Positions 53,160-61,631 of a DNA stretch of 64,000 nucleotides are shown here, piece after piece. The stretch spans positions 642,658 through 706,657 of the forward strand of contig NZ_JAANNO010000001.1 in assembly GCF_011250645.1 (NCBI RefSeq). Reading direction: 5' to 3'. Position 1 is the stretch's first letter; each line of letters starts with the position of its first letter. The translations under genes were made by a program, and so were the position numbers. This DNA comes from Motilibacter aurantiacus (GTDB taxonomy: Bacteria > Actinomycetota > Actinomycetes > Motilibacterales > Motilibacteraceae). The notes beneath the pieces were generated by a model, which saw only the letters and a program-made list of their open reading frames with translations, searched no databases and was not told the DNA's origin.

Positions 53160-55420
53160 CCGACACCCAGGTCGCCCGCGAGCAGAGCGTCGAGCTGCTC
53201 ATCGGCGGCATGACCTGCGCCTCGTGCGCGAGCCGGATCGAGAAGAAGCTCAACCGGATGGACGGCGTCACCGCCTCGGTCAACTACGCCACGGAGAAGG
53301 CCAAGGTCACGTACGCCGAGGGGGTGCGCCCCGAGGACCTCGTCGCCACCGTGGAGAAGACCGGCTACACGGCCGAGCTGCCACCGCCACCGAGGAGCTC
53401 CGAGGCCGCAGCGGCCGCAGCGGCCGCCGCCGCCGCCGAGCCGGAGGCCGTTGACCTGCTCCGGCGCCGACTGGTGGCCACGGCGGCGCTCAGCCTCCCG
53501 GTCCTGCTGCTGTCGATGGTGCCCGCGCTGCAGTTCGACAACTGGCAGTGGGCCGCCCTGACCCTCGCGGCACCGGTCGCGGCCTGGGGGGCGTGGCCCT
53601 TCCACCGCGCGGCCTGGGTCAACCTCCGCCACGGCGCCGCCACCATGGACACCCTGATCTCCGTCGGCGTGCTGGCCGCTCTCGGCTGGTCGCTCTACGC
53701 CCTCTTCCTCGGCGACGCCGGTGCTCCCGGGATGCGGATGCCGTTCGACCTGTGGCCGGGCGGCGAGCACCGCGGGGACGAGATCTACCTCGAGGTCGCC
53801 TCGGTCGTCACCGTCTTCATCCTCGCCGGCCGCTACTTCGAAGCTCGCGCGAAGCGTCGTTCCGGGGACGCGCTTCGCGCTCTGCTCGAGCTCGGGGCCA
53901 AGGACGTCGCGGTGCTGCGCGACGGGGTGGAGCTGCGGGCCCCGATCGACCAGCTGTCGACGGGCGACGAGTTCATCGTGCGCCCCGGCGAGAAGCTCGC
54001 GACCGACGGGGTCGTGGTGGAGGGCACGTCGGCCGTCGACGCCTCGATGCTGACCGGCGAGCCGGTACCGGTCGAGGTCGGCCCCGGCGACGCGGTCGTC
54101 GGCGGCACCGTGAACGCGGGCGGCCGGCTCCTCGTACGCGCCACCCGGGTCGGCGCCGACACGCAGCTGGCGCGGATGGCCCGCCTGGTCGAGGAGGCGC
54201 AGAACGGCAAGGCCCAGGCCCAGCGGCTCGCGGACCGGGTGTCGGGCGTGTTCGTCCCGGTCGTCATCACCCTCGCGCTGGCCACGCTGGGGTTCTGGCT
54301 CGGCAGGGGCGAGGGGGCCGAGGCCGCCTTCACGGCGGCCGTCGCGGTGCTCATCATCGCCTGCCCGTGCGCCCTCGGGCTGGCCACGCCGACCGCGCTC
54401 CTGGTCGGCACCGGGCGCGGGGCCCAGCTCGGGATCCTCATCAAGGGCCCGGAGATGCTCGAGTCCACGCGCCGGGTCGACACCGTCGTGCTCGACAAGA
54501 CCGGGACGGTCACCGAGGGCCGGATGGCCCTCGTCGAGGTCCTTCCGGTCGCCGGTCAGGATGCGGGCGAACTGCTCGCGGTGGCGGGCGCGCTCGAGGA
54601 CTCCTCGGAGCACCCCGTCGGCCGGGCGATCGCGGGCGCCGCCAGAGAGCGAGCCGACGCGTTGTCCGCCGTGACCGGGTTCGCGAGCAGCGAGGGCCTG
54701 GGCGTGGCCGGCCTCGTGGAGGGGCGCTCGGTCGTGGTGGGCCGTCGGTCCTGGCTGGCGGAGGAGTGGTCCCAGCACGCGCCCGAGGGCCTCGCCCGGG
54801 CGGCCGACGCCGCCGCCGCGGAGGGGCGTACGACGGTCTGGGTCGGCTGGGACGGCGCCGTGCGCGGCGCGCTGGTCGTCGCGGACACCGTCAAGCCGAC
54901 GTCCGCCGAGGCGGTCCGGCGCCTGCGGGAGCTCGGGCTGCGGCCGGTGCTGCTGACCGGGGACAACGAGCCGGCCGCGCGTGCGGTGGCCGCGCAGGTC
55001 GGGATCGCCGCGGACGACGTCGTCGCGCAGGTGCTCCCGGCCGGCAAGGTCGATGTCGTACGCCGGCTGCAGGGCGAGGGCAAGGTCGTCGCCATGGTCG
55101 GTGACGGGGTCAACGACGCCGCCGCCCTCGCCGCCGCCGACCTCGGCCTGGCGATGGGCACCGGCACCGATGTCGCGATCGAGGCCTCCGACGTCACCCT
55201 CGTCCGCGGCGACCTCACGGCCGCCGCCGACGCGATCCGGCTGGCGCGCCGGACGCTCGGCACCATCAAGGGCAACCTCTTCTGGGCGTTCGGCTACAAC
55301 GTCGCCGCGCTCCCGCTCGCTGCGGCCGGCCTGCTCAACCCGTTGCTGGCCGGCGCCGCCATGGCGCTCAGCTCGGTGTTCGTGGTGTCGAACAGCCTGC
55401 GGCTGCGCAGGTTCCGCTGA
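53156..55420 (+). CDS. copA: Copper-exporting P1B-type ATPase CopA
   Basis: 754 aa. One N-terminal HMA domain (GMTCASCAS, Cys21 and Cys24) is joined by an Ala-rich linker to eight membrane spans. The translocation motif CPC is at 403-405 ([15 protein letters not shown]), the phosphorylation site DKTGTVTEG is at Asp447, [11 protein letters not shown] contains the HP motif and [20 protein letters not shown] is the hinge. It expels Cu(I) at the cost of ATP. It ends the csoR-copZ operon. Confidence 0.96.
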   Translation: MTDTQVAREQSVELLIGGMTCASCASRIEKKLNRMDGVTASVNYATEKAKVTYAEGVRPEDLVATVEKTGYTAELPPPPRSSEAAAAAAAAAAAEPEAVDLLRRRLVATAALSLPVLLLSMVPALQFDNWQWAALTLAAPVAAWGAWPFHRAAWVNLRHGAATMDTLISVGVLAALGWSLYALFLGDAGAPGMRMPFDLWPGGEHRGDEIYLEVASVVTVFILAGRYFEARAKRRSGDALRALLELGAKDVAVLRDGVELRAPIDQLSTGDEFIVRPGEKLATDGVVVEGTSAVDASMLTGEPVPVEVGPGDAVVGGTVNAGGRLLVRATRVGADTQLARMARLVEEAQNGKAQAQRLADRVSGVFVPVVITLALATLGFWLGRGEGAEAAFTAAVAVLIIACPCALGLATPTALLVGTGRGAQLGILIKGPEMLESTRRVDTVVLDKTGTVTEGRMALVEVLPVAGQDAGELLAVAGALEDSSEHPVGRAIAGAARERADALSAVTGFASSEGLGVAGLVEGRSVVVGRRSWLAEEWSQHAPEGLARAADAAAAEGRTTVWVGWDGAVRGALVVADTVKPTSAEAVRRLRELGLRPVLLTGDNEPAARAVAAQVGIAADDVVAQVLPAGKVDVVRRLQGEGKVVAMVGDGVNDAAALAAADLGLAMGTGTDVAIEASDVTLVRGDLTAAADAIRLARRTLGTIKGNLFWAFGYNVAALPLAAAGLLNPLLAGAAMALSSVFVVSNSLRLRRFR

Positions 55421-55459
55421 CCGGGCCGGCAGCCGGCCGGCGGTGCTGACCTCCGCCGC

Positions 55460-55507
55460 GCCAGGGGCACTTCCGCGGTGGCAGGACACCGCGGAAGTGC
55501 CCCTGGC
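55460..55507. terminator. Perfect 21-bp hairpin between convergent copper operons
   Basis: Arms 55460-55480 and 55487-55507 are exact complements around a 6-base loop. It lies between the copA stop and the DyP peroxidase stop and probably terminates both transcripts. Confidence 0.7.
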
Positions 55508-55530
55508 ATCGCGAAGGTCGCGCCCCGCGC

Positions 55531-56784
55531 TCAGAACATCGTCTCGCCGATGAAGCCCCCGTCCGCGCACCCCGGCGGGATGGCGAAGACGGCGGACCCG
55601 ATGGGGATCGTCCACTCGTTGAGCAGGTCCAGCTCGGCCAGGCGCCGCTGCATGGGCACGAACTGGTGGTCCGGGTCGCGCTGGAACGAGGTGAAGATCA
55701 GCCCGTGCTGCGACACCGAGCCCGGCTCGACCAGTGCGTCGCCGGGCATGAGGTCGTAGTTGTAGCCGCGGCGGAAGATGCGCTGGCTGGTGTCGTCCAT
55801 GCGGGCTCGGCGGATGTGGGCGTACTCCGCGATGCGGGGGAAGCCGATCGTGGTCTTCGCCTCGAAGTCGGGCTCGTCGTGCTCGGTACCCCCCGTGAGC
55901 GGCGCACCGGTACGCAGGGTGCGCCCCACCGCCTCCTCCCGGCCGCTCCGGTCGAGCCGGTCCCACTTGTCCATCTCGAGCGCGATGCGGCGGACCACCA
56001 GGCTGGTGCCGCCGGCCATCCACTCCGGCTCGCCGCGGTTCCACACGAGGTCGGCGAAGTCGGCCGTGCCCGGGACCGGGTTGGTCGTGCCGTCGACCTG
56101 CCCGAGCAGGTTGCGCATCGTGGTGCCCGGCATCTGCGAGGCGTGCGCCCGCCGGAAGCCGGTCTGCACCCACGTGACCTTCGCGAAGCTGCGCGCGTCC
56201 TTGAGCAGCATGCGCTGGGTGTGGCTCAGCGTGACCGGGTCGTCGGTCGCGATCTGCAGCAGCAGGTCGCCGCCGTTCCACCGCTCCTCCAACCGGTCGA
56301 CGCCGAAGGGCGGCAGCGGCCGCAGCCAGGCCGGGGCGCCGCCCCTGGGACGGGCGCGCTCGACCAGGCGCGGCCCGAAGCCGAAGGTCACCGTCAGGCC
56401 GGCCGGGACCACGGCGAGCTCTGGCTCGGAGTCGGCGAGCGGGGAGAACCCCTGGGTCGCGCGGTGGGCGTCGTCGGTGAGGATGCGCAGCAGCCGCTGC
56501 AGGCCGTCCCGATCGACGTCGTCGTCGAGGGTGAGCGAGACCAGCGACTGGTGCGCCTGCGGTTTCATCTCCACGCCGGCCTGGTGCTCGCCGTGGAACG
56601 GCACCACGCGCCGTCCGTTCGCCGCGGGGTCCGCCGGGGCCGGAGGCTCCCCGATCGCGGCCCGGGCGTAGCTGCCGCCCACGGACACCGCCGCGCCGAC
56701 GCCCGCGGCGGCGCCGCCGAGGAGGACCTGTCGTCGGCTCAGCCCGCTCCGCGGCTGCTCTTCCCCGCCGTCAGCTCGTGCCAC
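55531..56784 (-). CDS. Tat-exported DyP-type haem peroxidase, EfeB/DtpA-like
   Basis: 417 aa with a twin-arginine signal (LSRRQVLLGGAAAGVG), so it is exported folded. The DyP signature LGQVDGTTNPVPG (GxxDG) and the haem-His region (IAEYAHIRRARMDDTSQ, RRGYNYD) are present. The gene follows the PCuAC gene by 6 bp in a copper-linked operon, which resembles actinobacterial DtpA-type peroxidases involved in copper-dependent processes; an EfeB role in iron release from haem is the alternative. Confidence 0.9.
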   Translation of the reverse strand: MARADGGEEQPRSGLSRRQVLLGGAAAGVGAAVSVGGSYARAAIGEPPAPADPAANGRRVVPFHGEHQAGVEMKPQAHQSLVSLTLDDDVDRDGLQRLLRILTDDAHRATQGFSPLADSEPELAVVPAGLTVTFGFGPRLVERARPRGGAPAWLRPLPPFGVDRLEERWNGGDLLLQIATDDPVTLSHTQRMLLKDARSFAKVTWVQTGFRRAHASQMPGTTMRNLLGQVDGTTNPVPGTADFADLVWNRGEPEWMAGGTSLVVRRIALEMDKWDRLDRSGREEAVGRTLRTGAPLTGGTEHDEPDFEAKTTIGFPRIAEYAHIRRARMDDTSQRIFRRGYNYDLMPGDALVEPGSVSQHGLIFTSFQRDPDHQFVPMQRRLAELDLLNEWTIPIGSAVFAIPPGCADGGFIGETMF

Positions 56785-56790
56785 GGGCGG

Positions 56791-57408
56791 TCAGGACTCC
56801 GCGTCCATGTCCATCGGGGCGCCCGACGTCGCCGCAGTGGGCGCCGGTGTGGAGGGCCCGCCCCCCATCTCCATCTCGCCGCCGGGCACGTAGCGCTCGT
56901 TGGCGCCCTGGTAGTCCTTGACCGGCACGGTGAAGGTGTAGTCGCTGCCGTTGGACAGCGTCAGGGTGAACTCGACCTCGTCCCCGGCCTGCAGGGCGCC
57001 GTTGAGGCTCATCAGCATGAGGTGGCTCGCCCCCGGCTGCAGGGCGTAGGTCGAGTGCGCCGGGATGACGAACCCGCCGGCCTTCTCCTGCATCATCATC
57101 TGGCCGTCGGCGCCCTCGACGGTCTCGTGCAGCTCGATCTCCGGGGACACGTCAGAAGTCGCGGCGGTCACGGTGACCTGCTCGTCGCTGTCGTTGCGGA
57201 GCACACCGAACCCGGCCGACATCCCGCTCTCGGCCGCCTTGACCCAGCCGTCCGACATCACCAGCGGGCTCGTCGCCGCGGCGTCCACGGCCCCCGTCGC
57301 GGCTGCGGCCACTCCGCCGCTCGTGCCGGAGTCCGAGGACCCGCAGCCGGTCGCGAGGACGAGCGGGAGGGCGAGCAGCAGGGCGGTCGTGCGGCGACGC
57401 ACGTTCAT
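56791..57408 (-). CDS. Periplasmic copper chaperone PCu(A)C lipoprotein
   Basis: 205 aa with a lipobox-like LVLATGC. The copper motif is read as ELHETVEGADGQMMMQ and PAHSTYALQPGASHLMLM, the H-x10-M-x21-H-x-M arrangement of PCuAC proteins, which deliver Cu(I) to oxidases outside the membrane. The C-terminus has an additional Met/Pro-rich tail (GGEMEMGGGPSTPAP). It is flanked by CopC and DyP genes in one operon. Confidence 0.9.
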   Translation of the reverse strand: MNVRRRTTALLLALPLVLATGCGSSDSGTSGGVAAAATGAVDAAATSPLVMSDGWVKAAESGMSAGFGVLRNDSDEQVTVTAATSDVSPEIELHETVEGADGQMMMQEKAGGFVIPAHSTYALQPGASHLMLMSLNGALQAGDEVEFTLTLSNGSDYTFTVPVKDYQGANERYVPGGEMEMGGGPSTPAPTAATSGAPMDMDAES

Positions 57409-57419
57409 GAACGGGCTCC

Positions 57420-58034
57420 TCAGGAGGCTGACGACGAGGCCCGGCCGTCGGCCGGGCGGCGGGAACGGGAGCGGGCGGCCGCGCCGAGGGCGGCGGCGAC
57501 CAGCAGTCCGGCGAGCGCGCCGAGCAGGCCGTTGCGCAGCAGCCAGGAGCTCGCCGGGCCGGAGCCCGCCGCGACGGGCGCCGCGTCGACGAAGGCGACG
57601 GCGTCGTCCGCGGACTCCTCGACCGGCTCGTCACCTGACGCGACGACGGCCACCCTGGCCCCGCCCACGACCTCGCCGACGGCGAAGTCGAACGACTCGC
57701 TCAACGGTGAGCCGTCCTCGGACACGACCCGCCACCGGGCCTGGTACCACCCGTCGCCCATGCCGGGGTCGAGCCGCTGGGTGACGACCGAGCCGCGCAC
57801 CACCGGCTCCCCGGCCGCCCAGTCACGGCCCGCGGGGTCCACGACCATCACCGTGGCCCCGACCTGCAGGGGCGTGCCGCCGAACCGGAGCGTGACGGCG
57901 TCCGGCGCGGCGACGAGGCGGGCGTCGCGCTCGGGGCTCTGCGCGACGACCTTGTCGTGCGCCGCGGCCGGCCCCGCGAGAGCCGGCAGGGCCGCGAGGA
58001 CGAGGACGACGAGCAGCAGGCGCCTGACGTGCAC
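57420..58034 (-). CDS. CopC-domain copper-binding protein with C-terminal membrane anchor
   Basis: 204 aa: a signal peptide ending AGPAAA, mature start HDKVVAQSPERDARLVAAPD with an N-terminal His, an immunoglobulin-like CopC fold, and a C-terminal span (LLGALAGLLVAAALGAAA). Relatives have a DGH motif as second copper ligand; here the segment is VVSEDGSPLSESFDFAV, with Ser in place of His. The GTG start follows GGAGG at 6 bases. It begins the PCuAC-DyP operon. Confidence 0.87.
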   Translation of the reverse strand: MHVRRLLLVVLVLAALPALAGPAAAHDKVVAQSPERDARLVAAPDAVTLRFGGTPLQVGATVMVVDPAGRDWAAGEPVVRGSVVTQRLDPGMGDGWYQARWRVVSEDGSPLSESFDFAVGEVVGGARVAVVASGDEPVEESADDAVAFVDAAPVAAGSGPASSWLLRNGLLGALAGLLVAAALGAAARSRSRRPADGRASSSAS

Positions 58035-58153
58035 GTCCCACCTCCGCTCGACTCCCGCGTGCATGTGCACTGCCCCGGTAGTCGGCCGGCGCGGCCCGGA
58101 AGTTCCCGGGTGTGACGCGCACGACCCGGTGGCCGGTCAGCGGCCGGCGCGGC

Positions 58154-58654
58154 TCACTGCGCGCCCGACGCCGCCCGGTCGTGCTCCTCGGGCAGCCGCA
58201 GCACCCGCTCGAGCAGCAGGCCGGCGACGACGACCAGGCCGGAGGCGACGGCGGCGAAGGCGGCGTCCCAGAGCCTGCGCCCGAACATGTCCGCATCCGG
58301 CACGAGGAACACCGCGTAGCCCGCGTAGCCACCGGTCAGCACGGCCCCGACGTGCGACGAGGCCTTCGCCAGGCCCACCAGCCGGGCGGCGGCGAGCGGG
58401 TCGACGGGGCGGGCGTGCGGCGCCCCGGCGAGGCGCCGGCGCCAGGCCAGCGCCGACACCCCGAGCCCGAGCGCCACCAGCAGCAGGCCGACGGGGAGCG
58501 TCCACGGCACCTCGAGCCACTGCTTCGCCAGCAGGTCGGTGCCGCGCGCGTCGAGCACCTGGAGCAGGGTCCAGGCCGCTGCGGCGCACACCAGCACGGC
58601 GGCCACGATCCACGCGATCGACGTCGGGCGGATGCTCGGGCGGGGGTCGCTCAC
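58154..58654 (-). CDS. DUF3180-family membrane protein
   Basis: 166 aa with four hydrophobic segments (AWIVAAVLVCAAAAWTLLQV, LPVGLLLVALGLGVSALAW, VGAVLTGGYAGYAVFLVP, AAVASGLVVVAGLLLERVLR). DUF3180 proteins are encoded after folK in many actinomycetes, as here. The start overlaps the folB-folK stop (GTGA). Function unknown. Confidence 0.85.
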   Translation of the reverse strand: MSDPRPSIRPTSIAWIVAAVLVCAAAAWTLLQVLDARGTDLLAKQWLEVPWTLPVGLLLVALGLGVSALAWRRRLAGAPHARPVDPLAAARLVGLAKASSHVGAVLTGGYAGYAVFLVPDADMFGRRLWDAAFAAVASGLVVVAGLLLERVLRLPEEHDRAASGAQ

Positions 58655-59529
58655 GGCAGCACCAGCGCCAGGTCGTCGCGGCGGCGTACGCCCGCCCGCT
58701 CCTCGTCGGCGAGTGCGTGCAGCAGCGCGGACACCGGCCCGTGCCCGGGCAGCTGTGCGGAGGGGTCCGCGGCCGCCCACGGCGCGAGCACGAACGCGCG
58801 CTCGGCCGCCCGCGGGTGCGGCAGCGTCAGCTCGGGGCGGTCGGACACGACACCCTCGACGGAGACGATGTCGACGTCGAGAGTGCGCGCCCCCCACCGC
58901 TCGGAACGCTCCCGGCCGAACGCCGCCTCCACGCGCTGCGCCTGGGCGAGCAGCGCGTCGGGGGCGAGCGAGGTGTCGGCGAGCACGACGGCGTTGAGGT
59001 AGTCCGGCTGCGGCCCGGTGCCCGGGAGCACCAGCGCCACGGTCTCGTAGACGGGGCTGACCGCCCGGAGCACCGTCCCGGGCAGCGCGGCCAGGGCGTA
59101 CGCCGCCCCCTGCAGCGCGGCCCGCCGGTCCCCGAGGTTCGCTCCGAGCGCCACGACGGCGCGGCGGACGCGGGACCGCTCGACGCGCACGACCACGTCG
59201 TCGAAGGGCAGCGGGATCGGCGCGGCCGGCTTGTGCACGGCGACCTGCACCCGCTCGACCAGCGGCCGGGCCAGGCACTCGGCGGCGATCCGCTCGGCGA
59301 CGGTCTCGATGAGAGCCGCGGGCTCGCCCGCGACGACGGCGGCGGCGTCCTGCGCGACCTCGCCGTAGTTCACGGTCCGGGTGAGGTCGTCGCCGGCGGC
59401 AGCGGCGTGCAGGTCGAGGTGGAGCGTGACGTCCACGACGAACTCCTGGCCCAGCGTGCGCTCGGCGTCGAACACGCCGTGCCGGCCGAAGGCCCGCAGC
59501 CCGCGCAGCTCGATCCGGTCAGCCGGCAT
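58651..59529 (-). CDS. folBK: Bifunctional dihydroneopterin aldolase / HPPK (FolB-FolK)
   Basis: 292-aa fusion. Residues 1-120 are dihydroneopterin aldolase (RIELRGLRAFGRHGVFDAER, then NYGEVAQDAAAVV and VHKPAAPIPLPFDDVVVRVE). Residues 123-292 are 6-hydroxymethyl-7,8-dihydropterin pyrophosphokinase (VVALGANLGDRRAALQGAAY, RWGARTLDVDIV, LPHPRAAERAFVLAPWA). It catalyses two consecutive folate steps. The junction is continuous, with no stop. Confidence 0.93.
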   Translation of the reverse strand: MPADRIELRGLRAFGRHGVFDAERTLGQEFVVDVTLHLDLHAAAAGDDLTRTVNYGEVAQDAAAVVAGEPAALIETVAERIAAECLARPLVERVQVAVHKPAAPIPLPFDDVVVRVERSRVRRAVVALGANLGDRRAALQGAAYALAALPGTVLRAVSPVYETVALVLPGTGPQPDYLNAVVLADTSLAPDALLAQAQRVEAAFGRERSERWGARTLDVDIVSVEGVVSDRPELTLPHPRAAERAFVLAPWAAADPSAQLPGHGPVSALLHALADEERAGVRRRDDLALVLP

Positions 59530-60019
59530 CGGGCCTGCCCCGGCCGCCCGTCGGGTCGTCCTCGTCGTCCAGGGTCGTCTCGTCGTCCGGCGCGTCGTCG
59601 TCCTCCTCGGTGGCGAGGATCGGGGACGAGTGGTGGACCTGGATGCGCCAGCCGCCGGCCGTGCGGCGCAGCACCTTGGTCGACACGGCCTGCGCGCCGA
59701 CGAAGCCGTCGCCCTCGTCGTCGCCGGTCAGCATGCTCTCCGCGCAGGTGACCACCGCGGTGTCACCGTGCACGCGGACCTCGAGGTCGGTGAGGAAGAA
59801 CTGGACGTACGGGGTTCCCGCCATCACCACCGCCCAGGAGCGCAGCACGGCGCTGCGGCCGCGGACCGCAGGCCAGCCGGGATGGATGCAGACCGTCTCG
59901 TCCCCGGCGCTGCCGTCCAGCCACAGCGCGCCCATCAGGTCGAGGTCGCCGTGCTCCACGGCGGTGTAGAGCGAGCGGACCGTGCGCTCGACCGCGCGCA
60001 CGTCGGCTTCGGCGCTCAC
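59519..60019 (-). CDS. NTF2-like (SnoaL-type) protein
   Basis: 166 aa. An alpha+beta NTF2 fold (VRSLYTAVEHGDLDLMGALW, VCIHPGWPAVRGRSAVLRSW, DTAVVTCAESMLTGDD, WRIQVHHSSPILATEEDDD) is followed by a very acidic C-terminal tail (DDETTLDDEDD). It overlaps folP and folB-folK in the folate operon. Such a gene in this position occurs in other actinomycetes; its role in folate synthesis is undefined. Confidence 0.85.
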   Translation of the reverse strand: MSAEADVRAVERTVRSLYTAVEHGDLDLMGALWLDGSAGDETVCIHPGWPAVRGRSAVLRSWAVVMAGTPYVQFFLTDLEVRVHGDTAVVTCAESMLTGDDEGDGFVGAQAVSTKVLRRTAGGWRIQVHHSSPILATEEDDDAPDDETTLDDEDDPTGGRGRPDAG

Positions 60020-60915
60020 GCGCGCCCCTTCCCGGCCGCCTGCACCGCGCGGGCCACGGCGACGGCCGCCCGGTTGGCGCGGGCCTCGTGGACGCGTACG
60101 CACCAGGCCCCCGCCGCCGCGGCGAGGGCCGTCACGGCGACCGTGGCGTCCGACCGCTCGGCGACCGGAGCCGGTGCCTGGTCGTCGCCGCTGAGCAGCG
60201 TGCCGAGGAACCGTTTGCGCGACGCCCCCACGAGCACCGGGAGGCCGAGCGCCGCGAGGGCGGGCAGCCCGGCCAGCAGCCGCCAGTTGTGCTCCGCGTT
60301 CTTGGCGAAGCCGAGGCCGGGGTCGACCACGAGCTGCTCGGGGAGCAGGCCGAGGTCGAGGGCGGCGTCGACGCGCGCCCGCAGCTCCGCGACGACCTCG
60401 CCGACGACGTCGTCGTAGACCGCCCGCGACTGCATCGACGTGCTGTGCCCGCGCCAGTGCATGACGACGTACGGGGCCCGGGCGTCGCGCGCCACCTTGG
60501 CCAGCTCGGGGTCGGCCAGCCCACCGGACACGTCGTTGACCAGGCAGGCGCCGGCGTCCAGTGCGGCGGCCGCCGTCGAGGCTCGCATCGTGTCCACGCT
60601 GACCGGCACGCCCTGGGCGGTGAGCGCGCGCACGACCGGCAGCACGCGGCGATGCTCCTCGTCCTCGGGGACCCGCTGCGCGCCCGGGCGGGTCGACTCC
60701 CCGCCGACGTCGACCAGGTCGGCGCCGTCGGCGACCAGCTCGAGGCCGTGGGCGACCGCCGCCCCGGCGTCCATCCAGCGGCCGCCGTCACTGAAGGAGT
60801 CGGGGGTCACGTTGAGGACGCCCATGACCAGGCACCGGTCGACGTGCAGCGACTCCGGCAGCCCGGCCGGCCGGGCGCGCAGCGCAGCGTGCGGGCGCGA
60901 GGGGGCCACGGTCAT
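60016..60915 (-). CDS. folP: Dihydropteroate synthase
   Basis: 299-aa TIM-barrel enzyme joining hydroxymethyl-dihydropterin pyrophosphate and p-aminobenzoate; it is the sulfonamide target. Landmarks are [73 protein letters not shown] and [13 protein letters not shown]. The ATG overlaps the folE stop (ATGA). Confidence 0.96.
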   Translation of the reverse strand: MTVAPSRPHAALRARPAGLPESLHVDRCLVMGVLNVTPDSFSDGGRWMDAGAAVAHGLELVADGADLVDVGGESTRPGAQRVPEDEEHRRVLPVVRALTAQGVPVSVDTMRASTAAAALDAGACLVNDVSGGLADPELAKVARDARAPYVVMHWRGHSTSMQSRAVYDDVVGEVVAELRARVDAALDLGLLPEQLVVDPGLGFAKNAEHNWRLLAGLPALAALGLPVLVGASRKRFLGTLLSGDDQAPAPVAERSDATVAVTALAAAAGAWCVRVHEARANRAAVAVARAVQAAGKGRA

Positions 60916-61457
60916 CTGCCGAGGATGAGGCTCATCGCCTCGGCCCGCGTCGCGGGGTCCCGCAGCTGCCCCCGGACCGCGCTCGTCACGGTCTTCGACC
61001 CAGGCTTGCGCACCCCGCGGGTGGTCATGCAGGTGTGCTCGGCCTCCATGACCACGATCACGCCCCGCGGCTCCAGCACGCGCAGCAGGGCGTCCGCGAC
61101 CTGGGTCGTGAGCCGCTCCTGCACCTGCAGCCGCCGCGCGTAGACCTCGACGAGCCGGGCGAGCTTCGACAGCCCGGTGATGCGGCCGTTCTCGGCCGGG
61201 ATGTAGCCGACGTGGGCCGTCCCCCAGAACGGGAGCATGTGGTGCTCGCACGCGCTGGTGAACGCGATGTCCTTGACCAGCACCATCTCGTCGTGGCCCA
61301 GGTCGAAGGTCGTGGTGAGGACGTCCTCGGGCTGCTGCCAGAGCCCCGCGAAGAGCTCGCGGTACGCCCGGGCGACCCGGGCGGGCGTCTCGCGGATGCC
61401 GTCGCGGTCCGGGTCCTCACCGAGGGCCAGCAGGATCTCGCGGACCGCGCGGCGCAC
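60912..61457 (-). CDS. folE: GTP cyclohydrolase I
   Basis: Converts GTP to dihydroneopterin triphosphate. The zinc and catalytic residues are seen in [20 protein letters not shown] (Cys, His) and [40 protein letters not shown] is the substrate-pocket N-terminal helix. The GTG at 61457 is the only standard start, but the frame stays open back to the ftsH stop and its upstream residues (YDEER) look like the usual first helix, so an unusual upstream start codon (for example CTG near 61625) is possible. Confidence 0.9.
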   Translation of the reverse strand: MRRAVREILLALGEDPDRDGIRETPARVARAYRELFAGLWQQPEDVLTTTFDLGHDEMVLVKDIAFTSACEHHMLPFWGTAHVGYIPAENGRITGLSKLARLVEVYARRLQVQERLTTQVADALLRVLEPRGVIVVMEAEHTCMTTRGVRKPGSKTVTSAVRGQLRDPATRAEAMSLILGR

Positions 61458-61631
61458 GCGCTCCTCGTCGTACGCCGGGCGGTCCGCGGTGCCGGTCCAC
61501 GACCGGTCGTCCGAGACGAGGCTCCCGAGGACCGAGCCGTCGAGGTCACGGTCACTGCCGTTCGCGCCGAGTGCGGCGGCAGCCCGCGCCGGGTCGGCGC
61601 GGGCTGCGTAGTCGTCGCTGGTCAGGGCAGA

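Noticed and set aside
55666-59751. Long plus-strand frame opposite DyP, PCuAC, CopC and folB-folK
   Set aside because: No recognisable domains, and the opposite strand carries a full set of conserved genes.
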